From NCBI GenBank assembly GCA_009697495.1, contig SHUN01000034.1:1-11808 (forward strand): 11,808 nt of DNA. The letters run 5' to 3'. Below, piece after piece: positions 6,505-11,808 of this stretch. This DNA is from Bryobacterales bacterium. GTDB taxonomy: Bacteria > Acidobacteriota > Terriglobia > Bryobacterales > Bryobacteraceae. The stretch's first letter is position 1. Each line of letters begins with the position of its first letter. The notes below the pieces were generated by a model, which was not told the origin of the DNA, did no database searches, and saw only the letters and a program-made list of their open reading frames with translations. Position numbers and translations under genes: made by a program.

Positions 6505-7119
6505 CTAAAAAGGTCGAATTGGCTCCGTCCCTGGCTCTAGCGGCCGGGTGGCGGTGTCGTTCCGCTGCGTCTGCCTGTCCTGCTCTTCCTGATCGGCCCA
6601 TTCCTTGAGCCGGGATTGAATCTCATATACAACGCGGACATTTTCGTAGTACTTCACGACGCGCGACCATTGGCGGTGGGCGCCGTCCTCGACGCCGGCC
6701 CAGATTCGAACCGGTTCCAGATCGGCGGCGCGGAGCTGGCGAACTTCCAGGCCGAAGACTTGGGCCAGGATGGAGACCGATAGGATTGTCATCGCCATGC
6801 CCATGGCCAGCCGAGGCTGCAAAATGGGCCTGAAAAATTGTTGGATGGCGCCGAGCCAGCCGTCATTGTTAACGGTGGCGGCATTAGCGGATTTGCCGCC
6901 TGACGTTTCGAAAAGGATGCGCGTCAGCAGTTCCTTGGGCGGTTCGACTTCGGCGGCGCGGCCGATGAAAGCGGTGACGCCGATGACGTCGGCGGCGAGT
7001 TCCTCGCAAGACGCGCACGACTGGCGGTGGGCGTCAAAAGCCCGCTGCTGCTCGCCGCGGAGGGTTCCGTCGACAGCGTCGCAAAGCAGGATTTCGAATT
7101 CCGCGCAGTTGCAAGTCAT
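6505..7119 (-). CDS. zinc-binding anti-sigma factor (zf-HC2/ZAS type), membrane-anchored
   Basis: A 204-residue partner expected to bind and hold inactive the sigma factor encoded just upstream. The N-terminal half shows the zinc-binding anti-sigma signature HRQSCASC (His31, Cys35, Cys38), with Cys3 or Cys5 as a likely fourth ligand. A hydrophobic segment at about 104-124 (LAMGMAMTILSVSILAQVFG) anchors it in the membrane. The C-terminal 80 residues (YYENVRVVYEIQSRLKEWAD and an Arg/Gln/Thr-rich tail) would lie outside, where a signal could be sensed. I cannot identify the signal or a protease site. Its ATG overlaps the sigma stop (ATGA, 7119-7116), the usual coupling of such pairs; only a weak AAGG precedes it. 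It lies 11 bases before the zinc-finger membrane gene. Confidence 0.9.
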   Translation of the reverse strand: MTCNCAEFEILLCDAVDGTLRGEQQRAFDAHRQSCASCEELAADVIGVTAFIGRAAEVEPPKELLTRILFETSGGKSANAATVNNDGWLGAIQQFFRPILQPRLAMGMAMTILSVSILAQVFGLEVRQLRAADLEPVRIWAGVEDGAHRQWSRVVKYYENVRVVYEIQSRLKEWADQEEQDRQTQRNDTATRPLEPGTEPIRPF

Positions 7120-7820
7120 GGCCTTAGTCCGCCCGGCTGATGCTTTCGGAGTACGCGAGCCAGTTCCGCGCGTCCGCGGTTGAGCCGCGACTTAACCGTA
7201 CCCTCCGGCACTCCCAATGTTTCCGCAATCTCTTTATATTCCATTTCCTCCAGGTCGCGCAAAATGACCGTCTCCCGCAGTTCGGGGGAGAGTCGCTGTA
7301 GCGCCGCTTGCAGTAGTTCCGAAGCTTCGCGCCCGGCAACCAGTGCGTCGGCGCGGCTGCCCGCTCCCACCGAGCGCTGCTCCAACATCGGCAACTGTTC
7401 TTCAATCGAGTCCGTGATGCGTTCCTGGCGGGTGCGCCGGTAGTTATCGATGAGGAGATTTCGCGTCATTCGCGACAGCCATACGGTGAAAGAACCCTGT
7501 CCGGCGCGGAACGAAGGGAGCGTCCGAAAGAGGCGAAGGAATACCTCCTGGGTTAAATGCTGGGCCTCGGAGTCCTTCCCCACGAAGCGATAGCAAATGG
7601 AATAAACCCGTCTGGTGTGGGTCTTGACGAGGTCTTCCCACGCGCCCTCGTCCCCGGAGACGCATCGCTCCACCAGTTGTATATCGAGGTCGAAAGTTGG
7701 TTCCAAACGCCGGCTCCCGAGGCGGGCAGTTTGAGGCAATTCCCAAACCGGCATCACGCCTGTTCCCATGTTCTGGGTTTCCCCGAATTTCTGGATTACT
7801 GCGACTGCTGCCAGTGCCAT
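7116..7820 (-). CDS. ECF-type RNA polymerase sigma factor
   Basis: A group 4 (ECF) sigma factor directing RNA polymerase to a small regulon, probably including its own operon. Numbered from ATG 7820 (234 residues): about 45 residues of non-conserved N-terminus; region 2 at about 46-135, with WEDLVKTHTRRVYSICYRFV, LTQEVFLRLFRTL (89-101) and WLSRMTRNLLIDNYRR (114-129); and region 4 at about 170-225, with LSPELRETVILRDLEEMEY and the helix-turn-helix EIAETLGVPEGTVKSRLNRG. The linker (about 135-168) is rather long for an ECF factor. The start is uncertain: GTG 7823 has AAGGAG (7838-7833) at nine bases; ATG 7820 follows directly; ATG 7853, 7769 and 7754 are alternatives. It is the first gene of the five-gene minus unit, overlapping its anti-sigma factor, and lies divergent from the flippase gene. 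Confidence 0.92.
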   Translation of the reverse strand: MALAAVAVIQKFGETQNMGTGVMPVWELPQTARLGSRRLEPTFDLDIQLVERCVSGDEGAWEDLVKTHTRRVYSICYRFVGKDSEAQHLTQEVFLRLFRTLPSFRAGQGSFTVWLSRMTRNLLIDNYRRTRQERITDSIEEQLPMLEQRSVGAGSRADALVAGREASELLQAALQRLSPELRETVILRDLEEMEYKEIAETLGVPEGTVKSRLNRGRAELARVLRKHQPGGLRP

Positions 7821-7911
7821 CACGTCCCCGGTCTCCTTCCTGGCGCGGCCCATTGCTCACTTTTCCCCGCGTGAGCTGAGTGCGCGTTCAGAACTAGTTA
7901 CGAGGATCTGC

Positions 7912-7918
7912 CATAATA
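7912..7918. promoter_or_regulatory. AT-rich -10-like box in the divergent sigma/flippase gap
   Basis: CATAAT (7912-7917) reads as a -10 for the flippase unit, about 45 bases before its GTG; the same bases on the minus strand give TATTAT (7918-7913), usable for the ECF sigma unit. No convincing -35 accompanies either. The eight-base palindrome AACTAGTT (7892-7899) lies close by and could be an operator half or chance. Weak evidence. Confidence 0.25.
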
Positions 7919-7962
7919 AGTTCGCACGAATTGCGGGGCTTGGCTATCGCATTTCGGCCCAT

Positions 7963-9042
7963 GTGAGTTTTTATTTGTCTTCCGTAACAGTTTCCCGCAT
8001 CCGGCGCTGGCTTCCGCTCTTCATTGTGTGTGTTCTTGCGGCCTTGGCGCTGGGAAGTTGGCAGCGATTTAAGTCCTTTGATTGGAATGCGTTCGGGGCC
8101 GTTTACCGGAATGTTCAATGGGGATGGATGAGCGTTTCGGCGGCTCTCGTGCTCGTCACCTATCTGGCGCGCGTGCTGCGTTGGCAGATGATGATCCGGC
8201 CATTGGCGCCGCAAGCGCCCGCCTGGCGGATTTTCAAAGCAACTGCGATCGGATTCACCGCGATGATTCTTTTAGGTCGGCCTGGCGAGTTGGTCCGGCC
8301 GTGGCTGATTGCGCGGTCCGAGGGCGTGTCGTTTTCGTCCCAAATGGCGACTTGGTTTCTGGAGCGGGTGTTCGACCTCTTGGCGGTATTGGCCCTTTTC
8401 GGATTTGGATTGTACGCATTTGACCCGGCGGGGCGAGACGTCTCTCCGGGGATCGCGTGGATTCTGAACGTCGGCGGCGGCTTGGTGGCGGTGATGGCGG
8501 TTGCCTGCCTCGTGATCTTATACTTCGCCGGAAAGTCCAAAGAGGCGGTGATGGGGCGATTAACGGACGCGCTGGCGATATTGCCAGAACCATGGCTTTC
8601 GCGGTCGAAGGGATTCGCCGCTTCGTTCACAAGCGGCATGGCCTGTTGCCGGAAAGCGTCGGACGTCATTGGCTTACTTGCAATCACGGCCGTGGAGTGG
8701 CTGGTCATCTGTGGCGGCACGGTGTGCTTTTTCCGGGCGTTTCCAGCCACGGCGCATATGAGTGGTTTGGATGCCGTGGTGTATCTGGGGTTTGTGGCGT
8801 TCGGGAGCATCGTGCAGATTCCGGGTATCGGCGGCGGCGTGCAAATTGCGGGAACAGTGGTGTTGTCGCAACTCTTTGGCCTGAGCGCGGCGGAGGCGGC
8901 GGGAATCGCAGTGGCCAACTGGCTGGTAACATGGGTCAGTATTCTGCCAATCGGCGTTGGACTGGCCGCCTCCGAGGGATTGCGATGGCAAAACCTCCGC
9001 CGGATCAGCCAGGATTTGCAGGGGCAGGAACCGCAACCATGA
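7963..9042 (+). CDS. lysylphosphatidylglycerol synthase TM-region (AglD/MprF-like) flippase-family membrane protein
   Basis: A 359-residue integral membrane protein of the UPF0104/LPG_synthase_TM family. It has about eight hydrophobic segments: WLPLFIVCVLAALALGSW (16-33), about 56-70, 95-105, 137-153, 165-188, 236-257, 271-286 and 315-335. The family signatures are present: LGRPGELVRPWLIAR (104-118), the short cytosolic stretch after it, and PGIGGGVQIAGTVVL (287-301). Members move or help make membrane lipids (the N-terminal half of MprF flips lysyl-PG); the substrate here is unknown. The MprF catalytic domain is absent, so it is not an aminoacyl transferase itself. The start is uncertain: GTG 7963 lacks a Shine-Dalgarno, and TTG 7975 follows a weak GTGAG. 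The frame is open back to 7768, but that overlaps the sigma gene. Its stop overlaps the nrdR start (ATGA). Confidence 0.85.
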   Translation: MSFYLSSVTVSRIRRWLPLFIVCVLAALALGSWQRFKSFDWNAFGAVYRNVQWGWMSVSAALVLVTYLARVLRWQMMIRPLAPQAPAWRIFKATAIGFTAMILLGRPGELVRPWLIARSEGVSFSSQMATWFLERVFDLLAVLALFGFGLYAFDPAGRDVSPGIAWILNVGGGLVAVMAVACLVILYFAGKSKEAVMGRLTDALAILPEPWLSRSKGFAASFTSGMACCRKASDVIGLLAITAVEWLVICGGTVCFFRAFPATAHMSGLDAVVYLGFVAFGSIVQIPGIGGGVQIAGTVVLSQLFGLSAAEAAGIAVANWLVTWVSILPIGVGLAASEGLRWQNLRRISQDLQGQEPQP

Positions 9043-9509
9043 AATGTCCGTTTTGCGCGCATCAGGAAGATAAAGTCATCGATTCGCGGGAGAGCAAGGA
9101 TGGTGACGCGATCCGGCGGCGGCGCCAGTGCCTGGCCTGTGAGCGGCGGTTCACCACGTACGAAAAAATTGACGAGATTCCGTACATGGTGGTGAAGAAG
9201 GACGGCCGGCGGGAGAAGTTTGAGCGGCAAAAAATTCTCAACGGGCTGTTGAAGGCGTGCGAGAAGCGGCCGATTCCGATAACGAAACTGGCGGCGATTG
9301 TGGATAAAGTGGAGGCGCGGTTAGCAGATAATTCAGAACGCGAGCTTCCGACTACAGACGTAGGAGAAATCTTAATGGAGGAGTTGAAGACGCTGGACAA
9401 GATTGCATATGTGCGATTTGCGTCAGTGTACCGGGATTTTCAGGACGAGCAAGCGTTTTTGAGTGAGTTGCAAACGCTTTTAAGGACTCGGCTGGGGGAC
9501 GGACGGTAA
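9039..9509 (+). CDS. nrdR: transcriptional repressor NrdR
   Basis: NrdR represses ribonucleotide reductase genes, sensing dATP/ATP through an ATP-cone. At 156 residues it is the normal length. The N-terminal zinc ribbon has CPFC (Cys3, Cys6) and CLAC (Cys31, Cys34), with the family hallmark IDSRES (14-19), RRRRQC and ERRFTTYE (35-42). The ATP-cone follows at about 48-138: VVKKDGRREKFERQKILNGL, RELPTTDVGEILMEEL and YVRFASVYRDF. The start ATG 9039 opens directly on the zinc ribbon, has AGGA (9026-9029) upstream, and overlaps the flippase stop, so it is likely co-transcribed with it; the longer upstream frame is a shadow of the flippase. No ribonucleotide reductase gene and no NrdR box are seen in the window, so its targets lie elsewhere. 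Confidence 0.97.
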   Translation: MKCPFCAHQEDKVIDSRESKDGDAIRRRRQCLACERRFTTYEKIDEIPYMVVKKDGRREKFERQKILNGLLKACEKRPIPITKLAAIVDKVEARLADNSERELPTTDVGEILMEELKTLDKIAYVRFASVYRDFQDEQAFLSELQTLLRTRLGDGR

Positions 9510-9627
9510 AATCTACTTCTACGTTAGTAGTAAGACGGCCGTATTCGGTACTCCGCTTATTAACAGCGCAGATTGCGGAAACCTTTTTGCGACACTGGCA
9601 TCAGAAGCAATAGGGGCGAGATCGCTC

Positions 9628-9656
9628 TTAACTTTCAAGCGGTTGGGTGCTATACT
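9628..9656 (+). promoter_or_regulatory. sigma70-type promoter of rpoD with extended -10
   Basis: TTAACT (9628-9633) as -35, a 17-base spacer, and TATACT (9651-9656) as -10 with TGc directly before it (9648-9650), an extended -10. Transcription would begin near 9663, leaving a leader of about 115 bases before rpoD. This is the best promoter seen in the window and allows rpoD to be expressed apart from nrdR. The rest of the 9510-9627 gap holds nothing clear beyond an ACGGCCGT palindrome (9535-9542). Confidence 0.6.
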
Positions 9657-9747
9657 CAGTCTTGGCACTCCTTGCGCAGAGGGGTCGAGATTCGCGTGCC
9701 TGCCGGGCAGTAGCCCCACCGCCCGAACACCACAACGCAGAGAGCTT

Positions 9748-9768
9748 ATTCCGTCCGGATGACGGAGA
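9748..9768 (+). promoter_or_regulatory. hairpin overlapping the rpoD ribosome binding site
   Basis: TCCGTC (9750-9755), loop CGGAT, GACGGA (9761-9766): six perfect pairs, extendable by a T-G and a T-A pair. The 3' arm contains most of GGAG (9764-9767), the only Shine-Dalgarno-like sequence before rpoD ATG 9779. Folding would hide it. Function as a translational switch is inference. Confidence 0.4.
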
Positions 9769-9778
9769 AGTGGGATGA

Positions 9779-11335
9779 ATGGATCATTTTGACGATCAGT
9801 ACCTTGGCGACGCAACCGAGCCATTAGGTCTGCCTTTTGACGAAGAGACAAACTTTTTCCATCCGGAGGAAGTGCACGACGGGGAAGACTTTCAGGCGGC
9901 GCAGCAGCAGGAAGAGTCGATTTATACGGATGACCCTGTTCGCGTTTATCTGCGCGAGATGGGCGCCGTTCAGCTATTGACGCGGGAGGGGGAAGTAAAT
10001 CTGGCTCGCCGGATGGAGCGTGGAAAGCTGCGGATGATGAAGGCGATCAGCCGGTCGGCAGTCGTTCAGAACCGGGTGATTGAATTCGCTGAAAATGTGA
10101 AGCGGGGCGAGATCCACCTGGAAAATCTGGTGGATTTGGGCGACGTTGAGGAAGGGACGCCCGCCGAAGCCAAGATTCGGAAGGAACTCACGGAGCGTGT
10201 TCTGAATCTGGGCTCGCTGCACCGAAAGCAGATGCTGTCGCTGCAGAAGTTGATGGAGGCCACGGCGCCCAAGGCATCGGAAAAAGATCAGGCCGTCCGG
10301 AAGGCATACCGCAAGATCTACTACAAGGCCGCAAAAGCCCAGGTAGATATGAGCGTTGCGATACGCAAAACCCCGTTCCTGCCCAGCCGGTGGCGCGAAT
10401 TCGCCAAAGAGATTGAGCGCACGGTGGATGAGATTATGCATCTCGATTCCGAACTCCACAAGCTGGAAGCGCGCAAGGACCCGCAGAACGTGATGCGTGT
10501 GCGGGAACTGAAGAAGGAATCAAAGAAGAAGCAGGAATTTGCCGGAGCCTCGGTACTCCAGTTGCGGCACACCATTACGGTGATCCGCCACGGGGAAGTG
10601 GAAGCGGAGAAGGCCAAGAAGGATCTTGTCGAGGCCAACTTGCGTCTGGTCGTCTCTGTCGCCAAGAAGTACGTCAACCGCGGATTGCATCTTCTCGACC
10701 TGATCCAGGAGGGCAACATTGGCCTGATGCGCGCCGCCGATAAGTTCGAATATCGCCGCGGTTACAAGTTTTCCACGTATGCCACTTGGTGGATTCGTCA
10801 GGCGATCACCCGCGCGATTGCCGATCAATCCCGCACTATCCGCATTCCGGTGCACATGAACGAGTCGATGAACAAGTTCCTGCGGGCCACCAGGGAGCTG
10901 GAAAAAGAGTTGGGACGGCAACCGACCAACGAAGAGATTAGTCGCCGGATGGATATTCCGGTGGAAAAAGTCCAGAAGTTGAAGACAATTTCGCGCGACC
11001 CGGTTTCGCTGGAAACGCCTGTTGGGCGTGACGGGGAATCGGCTCTCGGCGACTTGATTGAGGATCGCTGGGTCGGTTCGCCGGTGGACGCCGTTATCGA
11101 GTCGAACGTTCGCGACGAGACCGCCAACATTCTGAAGACGCTTTCTCCCAAAGAGGAAAAAGTGATTCGAATGCGGTTTGGCATCGGTTGCGACCGGGAA
11201 CACACGCTGGAAGAGATCGGCCAGGAGTTTGACGTGACCCGGGAACGAATTCGCCAAATCGAAGCCAAAGCTCTGCGGCAATTGCGTTCACCGGAACGGG
11301 CTCGCCATCTGCGGGCTTTATTGGCTGCCCGCTAA
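9779..11335 (+). CDS. rpoD: RNA polymerase primary sigma factor (sigma70/RpoD)
   Basis: The housekeeping sigma factor, binding core RNA polymerase and recognising -10/-35 promoters. It has 518 residues. A very acidic N-terminus (1-50) lacks a recognisable region 1.1. Region 1.2 starts at [18 protein letters not shown] (51-68). A helical non-conserved region runs to about 270. Region 2 has [20 protein letters not shown] (282-301), [20 protein letters not shown] (305-324) and the -10-melting stretch [20 protein letters not shown] (328-347). Region 3 follows, with IRIPVHMNE. Region 4 (about 453-515) has [16 protein letters not shown] and the helix-turn-helix [20 protein letters not shown]. Start ATG 9779 is set by the frame; GGAG (9764-9767) is 11 bases upstream. 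A competing ATG at 9775 opens only MNGSF before a stop. It has its own promoter after nrdR; dnaG, a frequent neighbour in other bacteria, is absent here. Confidence 0.97.
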   Translation: MDHFDDQYLGDATEPLGLPFDEETNFFHPEEVHDGEDFQAAQQQEESIYTDDPVRVYLREMGAVQLLTREGEVNLARRMERGKLRMMKAISRSAVVQNRVIEFAENVKRGEIHLENLVDLGDVEEGTPAEAKIRKELTERVLNLGSLHRKQMLSLQKLMEATAPKASEKDQAVRKAYRKIYYKAAKAQVDMSVAIRKTPFLPSRWREFAKEIERTVDEIMHLDSELHKLEARKDPQNVMRVRELKKESKKKQEFAGASVLQLRHTITVIRHGEVEAEKAKKDLVEANLRLVVSVAKKYVNRGLHLLDLIQEGNIGLMRAADKFEYRRGYKFSTYATWWIRQAITRAIADQSRTIRIPVHMNESMNKFLRATRELEKELGRQPTNEEISRRMDIPVEKVQKLKTISRDPVSLETPVGRDGESALGDLIEDRWVGSPVDAVIESNVRDETANILKTLSPKEEKVIRMRFGIGCDREHTLEEIGQEFDVTRERIRQIEAKALRQLRSPERARHLRALLAAR

Positions 11336-11360
11336 CGGCGATCCGCCGCCTTAAAAAGGC
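11336..11360 (+). terminator. tandem short stems after rpoD, weak terminator candidate
   Basis: CGGCG ATC CGCCG (11336-11348) directly follows the rpoD stop codon, then GCCTT AAA AAGGC (11348-11360) forms a second five-pair stem. Neither is followed by a T-run, so intrinsic termination is doubtful. A nine-base direct repeat AGGCTGAAA (11357-11365 and 11371-11379) overlaps the second stem. Confidence 0.3.
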
Positions 11361-11385
11361 TGAAAAAGACAGGCTGAAATCATTT

Positions 11386-11403
11386 CCATCGGAACGATGG
11401 TTT
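11386..11403 (+). terminator. hairpin after rpoD, possible terminator
   Basis: CCATCG (11386-11391), loop GAA, CGATGG (11395-11400): a perfect six-pair stem followed only by TTT. It is the better of the stems between rpoD and the Uma2 remnant, but the T-run is short. It includes the ATG where the remnant's homology begins, so it may simply be old coding sequence. Confidence 0.35.
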
Positions 11404-11808
11404 GCCTCGAAGGGTATCTGGCAGACTATCTGCGCGCCGGAGTGCGGCTTCGGCGACGGATGTTTAGAGGGGCGCAACGTGGGCGAATGGGATCCTGCAC
11501 GGTTACAGGTAAATATCCCCGTTTATCTCCTTGGGCGCTGCAAATCGCAGGGGGATGAAAATCCTCTCGGAGCTTCGCCTTCGCGTCGCCTCCACTCCGC
11601 CCTTTCGCTGCATCGAAATTCTTTCGCCCGAGGACCGCATGACCCGCGTCGAAGTCCGCATCAACGACTTTCTGGCGATGGGCGTGAACACGGTCTGGGT
11701 CCTCGACCCCGAAACCCGTCAAGCGTACACGGCCACCGCCGCGTAAGGGTTGCGCGAAGCCAAAACCGGCGTCCTGCGCCCGGAGTCGCCGGTCATCGAG
11801 ATGTCCTT
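11397..11808 (+). pseudogene. Uma2-family (DUF820) putative endonuclease, degraded and cut by the window end
   Basis: Three reading frames in turn encode one Uma2-like protein, a PD-(D/E)xK nuclease-fold family of unclear role that is highly multiplied in some acidobacteria and cyanobacteria. Frame one, from ATG 11397, gives MVCLEGYLADY. One extra base near 11430 moves to CAPECGFGDGCLEGRNVGEW and on to VYLLGRCKSQG (ends 11553). One extra base in a five-G run (11550-11554) moves to MKILSELRLRVA (from 11555), then TPPFRCIEILSPEDRM and NTVWVLDPETRQAYTATAA. The frame stops at TAA 11744-11746 but continues as GLREAKTGVLRPESP to the window end. Compared with the family as I know it, about 25 residues holding the conserved PD motif are missing between LRLRVA and TPPF. 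The gene is therefore almost certainly inactive. The last part alone could be read as a 71-codon ORF from 11531, without its own support. Confidence 0.8.

Noticed and set aside
7768..7962. Upstream extension of the flippase reading frame
   Set aside because: It overlaps the 5' end of the sigma gene on the other strand and lacks any membrane-protein character; the family start is near the first helix.
8457..9038. Plus-strand frame leading into nrdR, suggesting an N-terminal fusion
   Set aside because: Gly/Arg-rich out-of-frame reading of the flippase gene; nrdR begins with its own ATG on the zinc ribbon.
9645..9671. GGGTGCTA and TTGGCACTC halves, resembling a CIRCE heat-shock element
   Set aside because: The halves are in the reverse order to CIRCE and match imperfectly.
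9663..9675. TGGCAC followed by TTGC, resembling a sigma54 -24/-12 promoter before rpoD
   Set aside because: Only three bases separate the two elements where five are needed, so the GG-GC spacing is wrong; it also sits just after a good extended -10 promoter.
1..11808. tRNA or rRNA genes, CRISPR arrays, insertion sequences, riboswitches
   Set aside because: No cloverleaf, spaced repeat array, transposase or known riboswitch core could be found by eye.

Overview
This is an 11.8 kb stretch of chromosome from a GC-rich bacterium. The gene content suggests Acidobacteriota, near Solibacter/Bryobacter: the style of the primary sigma factor, an ECF sigma factor with a zinc-finger anti-sigma, DUF4097 and LiaI/LiaF-type membrane proteins, and a Uma2-family remnant. 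This assignment is inference from family knowledge; no rRNA is present to confirm it.

Layout. 1-343: no convincing intact gene; a GC-rich repeat-like patch and a short, probably broken minus-strand ORF. 344-1665 (minus): a two-gene unit, a LON substrate-binding-domain protein followed by a HAD hydrolase, joined by an ATGA overlap. 1664-4222 (plus): a tightly overlapping three-gene unit of SDR oxidoreductase, shikimate kinase (aroK) and type-2 glycerate kinase. The SDR and LON start codons face each other and overlap within one CATG. A hairpin at 4222-4245 covers the stop codons of both converging genes.

4244-7820 (minus): a five-gene unit read from right to left: ECF sigma factor, zinc-binding anti-sigma factor, zinc-finger/membrane protein, small two-helix membrane protein, and a three-helix membrane protein with a large DUF4097 domain. 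All junctions overlap or are within about 11 bases. The last three proteins share the same short LiaI/LiaF-like two-helix membrane module. The arrangement looks like an envelope-stress module whose regulators are encoded with their likely output. This is the most interesting system in the window.

7963-11335 (plus): an MprF/AglD-type membrane flippase, the zinc-ribbon/ATP-cone repressor NrdR (ATGA overlap), then the primary sigma factor rpoD. rpoD has its own extended -10 promoter and a leader of about 115 bases, in which a small hairpin overlaps the ribosome binding site. 11336-11808: two small hairpins, then a decayed Uma2-family gene with two frameshifts, an apparent internal deletion and an in-frame stop, running off the window end.
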